In this document: piece by piece, positions 48,656-59,430 of the stretch | Numbering within the stretch: position 1 is the stretch's first letter | Layout: each line of letters starts with the position of its first letter | NCBI GenBank assembly: GCA_003255065.1 | Contig: QAOA01001366.1 | Location: 263,281 to 327,280 of the forward strand | Direction: 5' to 3' | DNA from: Cercis canadensis | Taxonomy: Eukaryota > Streptophyta > Magnoliopsida > Fabales > Fabaceae | Length of the DNA: 64,000 nucleotides | The notes under the pieces: model-generated | What the model was told of the DNA's origin: nothing | The model's database searches: none | Seen by the model: the letters and a program-made list of their open reading frames with translations, nothing else | Made by a program: the position numbers and the translations under genes

Positions 48656-49885
48656 TGATTATTTGTGAGATGGTTAGCTGGTGCCTATGTTGCTTCAGAA
48701 TTGCCACCGAAGGAAGCCCACGATATTATCGGCTTATGACAGTGCAGAGCTCACATATGTCCATTTTTGCTATCCAACATATGTCCATTGAGAAATAGAT
48801 TAATGATTCAAGATACCTTGAGGAGAACTTTACTAAAAATGTTTTACAATCTGGAAGAACCAATATACATTCCAGTTATTGTTATAAAGAAGGGGAAAGA
48901 AGTATAGGAGATAGGATGGTGTATTTGATATCATTAGAATTTGTTCCAAAATATATTTTGATTCTCTTCATGTTACTTAAAGTAGTCTCATGCTCTACCT
49001 TGTACGATTCAACCAGAATATTTATATGGGTTACTGATGTTGAGATTCTCTTGCCCTTGTTTTCAGTAGATTGATTGTGGGGTTTCACTCTATGATTGTC
49101 ATTATTTTCTTCAGAACTTGCCTATGTAAGGAGTGGTTTGCTGCTTGCACAACCGTTGGGTGACGGTGGCTGGTAAATTAGAAGGCAAATTTTCAGCCTA
49201 TTGAAAATGAGAGTTCTTGTTTATTCTATTGGATCTTTTGAACGGGTTCAGCTGTTTACCAATCCATTTGAACTTTTGAAACATGATGATTTACTTAGGG
49301 TTAGCTCATCACTAAATTAGTTGTGATCATTGAGTTCCAGTGGCCACAAGGGAGTTTCATGGTTTGGTAACTTGGCAAACTTGTTGGAAAATATTTGGGA
49401 GTTAGACACAGAATCATGTAGCCCGAAACCCAGAAAGACAAATATCTTGATAAAAGTAGTATGAGATAAAAAGCAGAGAAAAGGCGATACATGCATTATT
49501 CTCTAGAAATTAAGATGCAGTCAAAAATTGAAAACCCACTCTTAAAAATCATATTATTATACAACTTCCCTTCCTACTTGTTCTTCCCATCAGTTGCTTT
49601 TTTTTGTTCAAGAATAATGTTAGTTACATGTCACGTGCCATTACAATTGCACATAACTGTATAAGCTTGTTTCACAAAAACAAGTTGAAGCAAGGCCCTT
49701 CAACTCAAATGAAGCTATTTATATAGTTGTGCATGTAGCATTACTCTTTATTATTAAGTGGTAAACCATAATTATGCTTTTAATGAACTAAATCCCATTC
49801 TTTCTCAGCTAAGCTATTTTTTCCNTTTTTTTTTTTTTTTTTTTTTTTGGTCTAAATTAACTACTAGCTAAACTTACATATGAAA
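48656..49885. other. 3' regions between convergent genes
   Basis: The region contains the 3' untranslated part of the NSUN6-like gene and, from the right, that of the small acidic gene. An N at 49825 interrupts a long T run (49826-49848). I see no gene. Confidence 0.5.
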
Positions 49886-50299
49886 CTACAAATTTTCCCA
49901 TAAGCAGCCATAGCTTGGCTCATTAGAGACAAGCACATCACATATTTGAGAGTAGCAATATTCGGAATTAGTAAAACCAAAATCTAGCATCTCAACAATG
50001 TGATCAGGGTACCAATCCACTACTGCATCATTTGGTGATACTGGCTCCAACTCCATCATATTCAGCCACTCAAAGTCATGGACATGCCATTCATACTGCT
50101 CCAACCAACTCTGCTGCTGCTTCTCCTCCTTCTCCTTATCTATGATCATCTTCTTATCCTTATCCACCTCCACCAATTGTTTAACACCACCATCGTCATC
50201 CTCGTTCTCTTCTTCAAGCAAATCTCTTAAAAGAGCTGCATCAATTTCAAAGACCTCCAACTCCTCTAATTCTGCTAAACCCATATCATTGTTCTCCAT
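49886..50299 (-). CDS. Small acidic protein of unknown function
   Basis: A 137-residue intronless frame starting MENNDMGLAELEELEVFEID. It is strongly acidic (LLRDLLEEENEDDDGG), has a short Lys/Glu-rich middle (VDKDKKMIIDKEKEEKQQQ) and an aromatic C-terminal half with several Trp (SWLEQYEWHVHDFEWLNMME, VVDWYPDHIVEMLDFG). I do not recognise a family. A TATATATA at 50407-50414 lies about 108 bases above the ATG on the same strand, which supports a real promoter. There is no signal peptide or membrane segment. The acidic-plus-aromatic make-up resembles activation or adaptor regions of plant nuclear proteins, but that is inference only. Confidence 0.6.
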   Translation of the reverse strand: MENNDMGLAELEELEVFEIDAALLRDLLEEENEDDDGGVKQLVEVDKDKKMIIDKEKEEKQQQSWLEQYEWHVHDFEWLNMMELEPVSPNDAVVDWYPDHIVEMLDFGFTNSEYCYSQICDVLVSNEPSYGCLWENL

Positions 50300-50406
50300 G
50301 GAAGAACCAGAGATGGAAGAGAAAAGAAAAAAGGAAGGAAAAGGGAGAAGTTGAACAAAGAAAGTAAAAGGGTTATCCTACAAACTCACGTAGAATAGAT
50401 ATGCCA

Positions 50407-50414
50407 TATATATA
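50407..50414 (-). promoter_or_regulatory. TATA box of the small acidic gene
   Basis: TATATATA placed about 108 bases upstream of the minus-strand ATG at 50299, leaving room for a leader of about 75 bases. Confidence 0.5.
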
Positions 50415-52614
50415 CTTGGACATATGGTAAAAGACCAAAGTCATGAAAGCTACAAGTACCTAATATTGCTGAAATGAACACAAATACAACTTGGGGAACG
50501 TGAAAGGCCAAATAAAAGTTAATTGGAAAGTATGAAAAGGTTCCAATTAATTTTTGTATTTTTTTTTCTTTCGAAGATAAGACATAAAATTATATTTCAA
50601 ACACAAACACATATAACACAATTAGTTTAAGAATCTCCAAAAACAATTGAGGTCCTAAGTTCAAATTCTTATCTTATATCCGTAGTTAAAAAGTCTAATT
50701 CTATCTACGAACTAATAAAAAAAGAATTACATTTCAAATCTATATATATTTACATTTATTATGGGAAGAAAAAAGGTAAGACCAAGTTGCAAATATAAAA
50801 CTAGAATTTAAGGGATTAAACCCTATAACTAACAAGTGTTAGGTTTTAACCTATATTTTAAGGAACTTCTCAACTATAAAAGCAGTTAAACGATGACTTG
50901 AATTATTGGTTCCATCTTAATTTCTGTATATAGATGTTTATCTGAGGCACGGAATTAAAGAGTGACGTGAGGCACATGTTTTTGTAGGGTTCATGAGTCA
51001 CGGTTTGAATAATTTGGATATGGGAAAAGGAAGGGCAATATCCTGTATTACTAAGAAACCGAAAGCAAAGGATGTTAATGTTTGGCCAATTTGTGAAAGA
51101 AAGACAAGGGAGTGTGTAGTTTTGGTCTTGTTATCCAATTTTAGGTGTTTTCATTGCCCATTTGCTTTTGGGATGCTGGTATGTATGGTGCATTGTATTA
51201 TATGCTTGTCATTTTCATGCGGTGTCACACGTGACCTGGACACATGATTTGTCATTTTTTGGGTACCTTATCTACCAATGGGGCCACTCTAGGCTTAATA
51301 AAAAAGGGTTAATTTCTCAAATCTTCTTAATATCATCCACAAAAAAAAGTTGTCAATTAACGATTTCAATGATAACCTAACAAAATGGATTAATTTGTCA
51401 TATGATTGTGATTGAGAAGCTTCCGGTAAATTCTTGAATAAGAGAAGAATGCTCTTAGAACTTTATTTTACCTGCTCTAGAAATTATGGTCTGTTTACAG
51501 ATCCACCAAAGACGTAATATTTTATTTTTTGCTTTTATAAAAAAATATATTTACTTTACTTTCAACAAGAATTTGCTTTTGTTTTCACTATACCGCAGTA
51601 AAATATGTGTAATTTACCACTTTTTATTTTTAACTCCATGTGGATGCTATTGAATTGAATAAGATACTCGATAGGTATATGACCTTACAACCAAACAGAA
51701 TACATGTATTAAACGAATACAGAAAAGAAAATTACAATGGTATAGTACCATTGAACTTTTCAAATTAGGCTTTGGATTTCATTACAAACAAATTATGGGG
51801 TTTGAGTTAAAAAGAATTAGAAGAAAAATGCATTAGTATGAAATGCACTATATGGATAAGCATCTAATTGAGAGGGAACCCTTTTCGGCCTTTTTCTGTG
51901 CATAATCAACATCTTTAATTGTGGTGGGAATTGCTTATGCGTGGTGCAACGTCACACCCAAAGAGAAGAAGCCTATCTCTAATCCTCTTGTTTTTAGAGA
52001 ATTATTGTGCTCGCATTTACTAAGAAGTGCATTAACTGTTTACAACAACTCTTGCAACTATAAAATTTTATTTCATTTGCTTTATTATTATAATCAAACA
52101 GTCTGTTGTCGAGTGATACTAGTATCACTTTCAAAGTTTATGAATTTCATGTTTAAATTTAATGTTATAACCAAAATACTCAAAAAAAAAAAAAATTGGT
52201 TTTATTATCACTTCTAAATCATAGAATGACACATATTCCTAATCTAATTCATTTGTTTGTTACTTGTCAAATCCATCTTTTTTGTTATAGTCATTTTTTG
52301 TCTCAATCGGTGATTTATTCATGACATTTGTAGGGTTCAAGAAAATCCATATGTAACTAAGAATAATAATTTAACTGCTTATTGTCAATGTATAATCACA
52401 TAAAAAAAATTGCACATGACCCATTGGATTTATATATAGCTTTGTCAAATAGAATCCTTCACTTCCACTTTTAACAATCAATCTTCTAAAACTTTGAAAA
52501 GCATATCGGTAAGCAACTAGGAGTTTTTTAATTGGCATAGTCTAAATAGAAATATCTATTTTTAAGATATCTTTTCATCCAAGTCTAACAAATGGCACTT
52601 TGAGTTAGATATTA
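50415..52614. other. AT-rich intergenic region
   Basis: No gene is recognisable. The short plus-strand frames near 50993-51247 and 51921-52217 have no family marks. Confidence 0.5.
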
Positions 52615-53075
52615 CAGTTTTTTTTTTTAAAAAATTATACATTTATCACACTTTATAATTTAATTACCTAAATATTATATTTTTTAAAAAAAATTAAAAT
52701 TTAAAAAAAAAAAATTTAGATAGGTGAGAAACACCAAACATGCCAATAGCCATTGACATGTCCACTATTCTCACTTTCCTCCAAGTTTTTCAGGGATGAC
52801 ATGTTCCCAATGTGGCGTGGCATGTTTCTAATGTGTTACCTTTTCCTAATGTGTTTGCCTTGAAATGTGTTAGCCACGTGGACACATCATTGTCCACATG
52901 ACGTGTCTACACTAGACATGCTATAGGGCCATTGGCGCATTCGGTAGTCCCTACTTATTCGAATTTGTCTTTTTTTTTTTTTATTTTAAATTTTTTAAAA
53001 ATTATAATATTTATGTAATTAAATTACAAAATGTAATAGATGCCTAATTTTTTTTTTTTTTCTAAACTATAATCC
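52615..53075. repeat. Inverted-repeat (MITE-like) element, about 460 bp
   Basis: The left arm (about 52615-52740: TTATAATTTAATTACCTAAA, TATTATATTTTTTAAAAA) pairs with the right arm (about 52945-53075: ATATTTATGTAATTAAATTA). The unpaired centre is less AT-rich and repeats ACATG/CATGT and AATGTG words (CCACGTGGACAC). Confidence 0.6.
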
Positions 53076-56000
53076 AGGTCAATTTTGCACTCAAACCATA
53101 GTCCACCAACGAAACAATTTCCATCTTGCCTTCACTTCAGATTGGGGCAGGAAGAGGAGCTTCAATAGAAATTGACATCTTTAAAGAAGACTAATTGCTA
53201 AGGCAGAACACAGTTAACTTCTAAAAACTTGGGTCAAAACTGAAACCATAATTGATTCCAATAAGCAATATTGCACTGGAGGGTTTGGCAGTTACTAAAT
53301 AGAGCTAGTTCATAATTTAAAATCCCCATAGGCATGGAGTATTGGAAGCATAAGCTTTTTATCTTTCCAATATCACATTCACTAATCTCTTAAATGCCAG
53401 TTACAAAGCAGAACTACTGAATTTTACTCGGTATCATCAGCTCCCCATAAAGACAACAGCAACAAAGAAGCACGTAGCAGAACCAATTGGAAAAGTTAAA
53501 TGGTTTAGGTGCCTTCAGCTCCTAAACCTGTGGCTCTATCTTTCAAAAAACAACTCCTAGATCATCAAAACAAGGGAATGCTTTGTTTCTAAAACTAGTT
53601 GCTTGTGTATGCACCTGTCACCAGACAAACAATCACAAGGAAATATAATAAACAAATTTGTGACAGAAAGATAGACTTGTTTTTAACAAATCAAATTAAA
53701 CATTATGAACATAAAAGCACATTATAGACATTTTGAATTACATTCCATAAGACATACATAATAAATAATTAATCTCAAGAATAAGCATGCTCTTAGCATG
53801 ATCATGCTTTGATAGATACATCAACAAGGCAATAAAATCTTCATAAGATTTTCTAGATTGCTATAAATACATATATTGATGTGTCTTTTCTTTTGTTCTT
53901 CTCTTATATGTATAACAACGATGAACTTGTTATTCCTGAGCCATAGCAAACGAGTTAACCACTGTATATCTATCCAGGAAAGAATAGATTTAATTTCTAT
54001 GAAAGCATAACAGAAGATGTCCAATTTATTATTCATGGATTGCACAAGCTCTTGATGTTAAGAAACCAGAGGTGAAGAATTCCCATCTTTGGGTTGTCCC
54101 CAGAGCCCCATACCTTGAGAAGAATCAGAGTTTTAATGAAAGCCATTATAGCCATTTGTGGCAGGCAGTAAACCATGGTTAAAAAATATCACTACAACAA
54201 GTTATACAAGAAAATCTGCAACTGATGCAGTCCTCAAATGAAACAGACTGATCTATCATAGCAGACAGCAAAAACACCTAAAAGAAAATAAGATAGCAAG
54301 AAAGTTGAAAGAAAAGGTAAACTGTTTGATGACTAAAGGGGCATGGGCACCAGAGACCTCCTCTTAAAAGAAAGCCCATATTCAACTCATGCTGGACTCC
54401 AGATGGAAACTTCTACCCTAGTCAGGTCATTACTCTGCCTTTTTTACTTGTTCTTTTGCGCTTAAATATAATTGAATGGAAGATGTTCTTTTATAATGCT
54501 CTGACTAGCGAAGCCATCTTTATGGTGACACTTGATAATACAATTCAGGTCAAAGAACTATTGTTTATCATTGAACAACCAAATGTACCAACTAAAGGAC
54601 AAAAAGGGAACACAATTCTAATACTAACTATCACAAGCCCTATGTATTTTCAGAGAAGGTTATAAACTGATGTGCTGGTAAACTACTTCACATCAACCTA
54701 GTCAATATAAGAGCTACTGATTTTTGATGCAAATAGTTTATAAAAACTTAAAAACTTCCTCTTAACTTTATTAATTTTCTTATGGAAGTAATGTCATTTA
54801 TAGAGATGTTAGCTAATTGATGTATAACAGCCCTTCTGCCATTAACACTCAGAATCCGTAGAACACATCTTTTATCCTTTGGCCCTCAAAGGAATTTTGT
54901 TTCAGTCTCTCACAAATGGTATATGATCAAAACTATTTGGCCTACATAAGCCAGTTGTTCATCAGTAGACTTAGTTCACAAAGAACTAGCCACAAACAGT
55001 AAATGATATCAATCTCTCTGGAGGGACGTGATTTCAAAGTTACCCAACATCAACAAGAATCTCCATTAACCCAATGCTAAGGTGGTGAAACTCTCAAGCA
55101 TCTATGATGTCAGTGGATAGAGAATTGTAATATATATATATATATATAGAACATTTACAAGTACAACATATATATTCAATATCATACCATAAGACTAGCA
55201 AATGTGAGCTTTTTAACACTTTAGCATTAATATCATAGTAAAATAGAAACTAATGATGACTACATTACAGGACCATCAGTACTTGAAAATTGTGCACTAA
55301 TTAACAGAATTGCAATTCACAAAGACTTTTCAAAGACCATTCAAAAACATAAAGATGGCTAGTACATGATCGACTAATATTGATCAGGCCACAAGAATGC
55401 TTCCCCTGCATTAGTGCTGACCATATTTAAGTGGTAGAAATTCAGAAAGGCTTCCATTAACACGGTCTTATGAAATTTGCATAAACTAAATGTGACACCA
55501 TTGAGTAGATTCTCAAAATCAAACCAAACACACTTCAAACAACCCTAGAATGCAAAAAAGCAAAGTTCTAACCACGTTATGTGCCTGAAACTTCAAATAC
55601 ATCACTTAAGTCACAAGCCAATGACTGACTTTCGAGCTCCGATAAAGATGTTAATATAATTCAGAAACCAGTGTTATAGCATCGTAAGTAGTGACTTAAA
55701 TATAGTTGACTTAGACACAAATTGACAAATCATCTATTCGAGGGGGGAGTTGGCTCCTCTAAACTAGGTAGTACATTTTAAAGAGCGTTGTTCATTTGGA
55801 TAATCATTGACATTTTCATTTTCTTCAAAAAGACCATTCAATCATGGATGATGATCCATCATTTCACTATTGCTTGCTTTAAATGCATATCTGAGAAGTG
55901 TCTAAAAAGTCTCAGAAATTTAAAATGTTTATTCATATATTCATTGAAACCTAAACAGCTAGATAACAAACTATTCGTCAAATGCTTGAATAATTATCAT

Positions 56001-56627
56001 GTACCCACATATTAACAGGGAGAGTAGGATTACTTTCTACAAGGAATACGTATTCATAGATTAGAAAAGAGCTAAATTTTACAGTAACTAGTTCAACAAG
56101 GGCACTGTCAGCCAAATAAACTAGAAGATGTCAATTATGTCCTAGCTAAAACCATATTATGGGGCGTACTTCAGTGGAAAAATGTACCAAAACAGCACAT
56201 AGCCATAAGCAGAAAACAAAAAATGATTGAGACAACAGAATCTATTTTCACTCATCTACTTCCAATTTACATTCAATTAAGTAAATTATTCATCATAAAT
56301 ATACTAATCATAAGCATAACAGGGGCTTGACCAAATTCATGTACTAAAATTTAATTTTCATTTCAGTGAATAGTGAATACACTAATTGCCAACCTAACCA
56401 AAATGGGACTCAAAATCACATTCCCTAAACAAGTGAAGCCCACTTCTAAGTTCTAAGATATAGCAAGGAAATAACCAAGAAAAGTTCATCTTCATTTCAG
56501 GAAAACACTCATTGCCAACATAACCAAAATGGGTTTCCAATCGATTTATCGGAAAAAAGGAAAAATCCCAATTCTAATAGAAAAGTAGGAAATGCTACAA
56601 ACCTAGAATTAGAAAGAGAAACAGCCA
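53076..56627. other. Gene-free stretch downstream of the uL11m gene
   Basis: About 3.5 kb with no recognisable coding frame on either strand. It has a TA microsatellite at about 55131-55148. Part of it could be transcribed as a long 3' leader or 3' intron of the minus-strand uL11m gene, but nothing in the sequence proves this. Confidence 0.4.
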
Positions 56628-57095
56628 TCATTCCAAATCCTTGACAACCTTAATCCCCATGGTGTTAGCTGTGCCAATGATGGACTTGCAGATAGACTCA
56701 AGAGGCATGTACTGGCAATAAGGATCAGACTGTTTGATCTTGGCAATCTCATAAATATGCTTGACGGAGACTGTGGAAACCACCACATGGCCAGGGCGGC
56801 CGCCACCGGACTCGATGCCGGCGGCTTTCTTGAGATACCATGTGACGGAGGGAGACTTGACGCTGAATTCGAAAGTGTTGTCCTTGAAGGCGGTGATGGT
56901 AACCGCCATGGGTGTGTCTGGCTTGTACTTCTGGGTTCGAGCATTGAAGTCCTTGCAGAAAGCCATTAGGTTCAGCCTGTATTGACCCAGTGCCGGACCA
57001 ACCGGCGGCGCCGGTCGGGCAGCTCCCGCCGGAACCGTCAACCGGATTGTCGCCGCCACCGGTCGGCGGGTGAGGATCTCTTTCAAGGTCGACAT
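56628..57095 (-). CDS. MRPL11: Mitochondrial ribosomal protein L11 (uL11m)
   Basis: A 155-residue intronless frame, the usual size of plant mitochondrial L11. The start ATG opens MSTLKEILTRRPVAATIRLT, followed by the L11 N-terminal domain signature (VPAGAARPAPPVGPALGQYR, with the proline-rich hinge that contacts factors), FCKDFNARTQKYKPDTPMAV, then the C-terminal RNA-binding domain (SPSVTWYLKKAAGIESGG, PLESICKSIIGTANTMGIKV). The protein forms the base of the L12 stalk in the large ribosomal subunit. There is no long cleavable presequence, as in related plant proteins. The coding sequence is GC-rich compared with its surroundings. No damage is visible. Confidence 0.95.
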   Translation of the reverse strand: MSTLKEILTRRPVAATIRLTVPAGAARPAPPVGPALGQYRLNLMAFCKDFNARTQKYKPDTPMAVTITAFKDNTFEFSVKSPSVTWYLKKAAGIESGGGRPGHVVVSTVSVKHIYEIAKIKQSDPYCQYMPLESICKSIIGTANTMGIKVVKDLE

Positions 57096-58759
57096 GGTGG
57101 CAGCTCAATGGAGTGTAAAGGAGTGCTCGAGTTGGAGACGTGGAGGAAAGGGAAAACAGATTTAACTTTACTAAATACAGAGAAATATTAAAATAAAACT
57201 GAAAATTTATTTCTATTTCTTTAGGGTGGGTGATCTGTGATATCTAGACTATCTTATTCTTAATTACTAACTATTTTTTTTTTTTTATAAGTACTCACAA
57301 GCTATTAAGGTTATATATTATCATATATAATAGTGTTTTATTTGTTTTAGATTGTGCTAGAAAAATTGAGACTATGAATTATTTTGATTTTTTGTTGTAA
57401 TTAAAGTTTTTTTTTAGTATTTTGATTACGATTTTAAATTTAAATATAAAATTTATAAACTTTAAAAATAATTTTAATATCATTCGGCTACAAACATTTA
57501 CTCGTAACTATGTTTAAGAAATCACATATTTTTAGTGAGTCGATTATCATGCCTTGCCGTGAAGGTAACAACTAAGGGCATGGAAAACAATATTTACTTT
57601 CCTAGATTTCATGGTAATCGCATTGTGTATTATTCTGTCCACTCAAAGGGCTTCTACAACTTGAAAGAGCAATTAGTGAGTGATCCTGAGTAATCATAGC
57701 GCTTTTCTATTAATTAGGTGACAACTAGTCTAAAAATCAACACTCAATCCTTTAATTTTTGATCAAACAGAAGGTATGTTGAAAGAGTCATGAAAAATAT
57801 TCAGAAGTGATTTGAAAGTCTATTAACTTAAGCTGTACAAGATTTGCTAACTTGTGAGAGTAGAACTAATTAACGCCTTCGCTCTTGTGCTCTTGAATAT
57901 CAACTGTCTAAATTATATGTTGTAATGTCTCCCAAGGAATCTGTGTAGCCTCAAACGCAAGAGGAGATGGCTAGGAACTTACTTTTATTGGATGGCACTC
58001 ACCGGGGAAGTCCTTTAAGGTATCTATGTCATTGTTTGGTCTGAAAAGAGTGTCAAAATAATTTTAATGAAGGGGAAAAGACAGTGGAGCTCTACAACTT
58101 ATTTATATCATTTTCAGAAAAAGAGTGGCAGTAAAGAAAGCAACATATTTGGCAAATCCTATTCTATAAATGAGTTAAGAAATGTCTTGTCCATCTAAAG
58201 GCAAGGGATTTTATACTTTGATTTCAGCTAAAAATCTCTTGTGTCAAACATTCTCCTGTTTTTAAGCCCCACAAATAAGATTCTTAGGGAAGCAACAGCT
58301 GATATTATTCTTGATATGTAAGGGGGCCAAAAAGAAATACAGTAACAGTGGTCATAGCAACCCTGGGTGTAATTATAATTATTGTAGTTACATACCATAA
58401 TTTAAATCTTGCTGTTTCTTTGTCTTTATCCTTTTTTTTTTTTTTTTTTTTTTCAAGGCGGCCAAAAAGCCCAAGGCTAAAAGAACAGTGGGAGGGAAGC
58501 TTGCTTCATCCAGATGATCATACAAAAACTCCAACACAGCAAGAGGCTGCGCAAGTTCCCATCAAATCAATTTTTTTTTTTTTTTTTATAAATTGGCTAT
58601 GACTATCGATTTAGACACAAAATTTATAAGCTACGAGAACGACTTTAGTGTCATGTAGTCACAAACCATTTATTCCCATCATATCAATCTATAGAATATC
58701 AATAATAATAATAATAATAATTACTGTTGAAATATCAAGTTAATTTTTTCAGTGGTTCA
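57096..58759. other. Intergenic region
   Basis: It contains the promoter of the uL11m gene at its left end, a T-headed repeat copy (57410-57490), a second at 58565-58670, and AAT repeats at 58700-58722. No gene is recognised. Confidence 0.5.
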
Positions 58760-59430
58760 CCCAAGGTTTGGGTAAGAGGAAATTAAGAGGAATAGGAAAG
58801 AAGTTAAGCGGGGATCAAATGCCATAAGATCATTATGGTTAAGACTTAAGATAAAACCAACTACTAAACTGTACAGATTTAAGGATGCCATAAATTCATT
58901 CAAACTAACCAAAGTTTAATTGAATTGAGGCCAACACTTAAAGAAATTTTCTCCCGAAAACAGTGAGCTGATGTGGGAGATGCTCTCTTAAGATCGTTTG
59001 AGGAGAAACAAAATCTCAAGGTGAAAACGTTAGCTCAAAAATATCCTGATCATGGGGGGAACTGCTGGAATCTCATGCACTTAATTTTATGCTAAGAGAC
59101 GTAATTAGGTGACAACTAGTCTAAAAAAAAAAGGAAGAAAAAAAGGTTTAGTTTGTGATTATGGTCGGAGTAACTAATTCAGTGGTTGGATGGTTGATCA
59201 GATTGATTGGTACCCAAATATTTTCAACATCACCCTCTTTGCCCACTAACACCGGTACCTGGCCCTTTCCAGGTTTCTCTTCCATCTTCTTAGAACTATT
59301 ACTGTTTAATCTCACATAAGCTCCCTTCTATTCTTCCATGCTCTCCAAATGCTGTGCCTATATATAGATTCACCCCTTTGCATTCTGCACCACTAATCTT
59401 ATGGCATGAAAGTCATTGACATTATTATTT
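58760..59430. repeat. Segmental duplication, partner of 62885-63920
   Basis: GAGGAATAGGAAAGAAGTTA and GCGGGGATCAAATGC near 58775 recur near 62925 in the same order. GGTTTAGTTTGTGAT matches GGTTTACTTTGTGAT, and a SAUR coding 5' half, TATA box and promoter (59185-59430) match 63606-63870. In this copy about 430 bases, including the 3' half of the SAUR gene, are missing. Confidence 0.75.
59185..59339 (-). pseudogene. Truncated SAUR gene copy
   Basis: The reverse strand gives ME(E)-stop-KGAYVRLNSNSSKKMEEK, then GKGQVPVLVGKEGDVENIWV and PINLIN, matching the 63494 SAUR residue for residue except a stop at codon 4 and several substitutions. The match ends where the sequence would enter HPTIVEFLE, because the 3' half is deleted. 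The TATA box at about 59360 and promoter are retained. It cannot encode a full SAUR protein. Confidence 0.8.

Noticed and set aside
53076-56627. Hidden multi-exon gene downstream of uL11m
   Set aside because: I scanned for conserved motifs and coding-like stretches on both strands and found none convincing.
56609-57191. Overlapping frames on both strands of the uL11m gene
   Set aside because: They result from the GC-rich uL11m coding sequence, whose own frame matches the L11 family throughout.
58420-58600. Possible exon rich in Lys/Pro near 58450-58560
   Set aside because: The frame is short, lies between T runs and has no family match or splice context that I could support.
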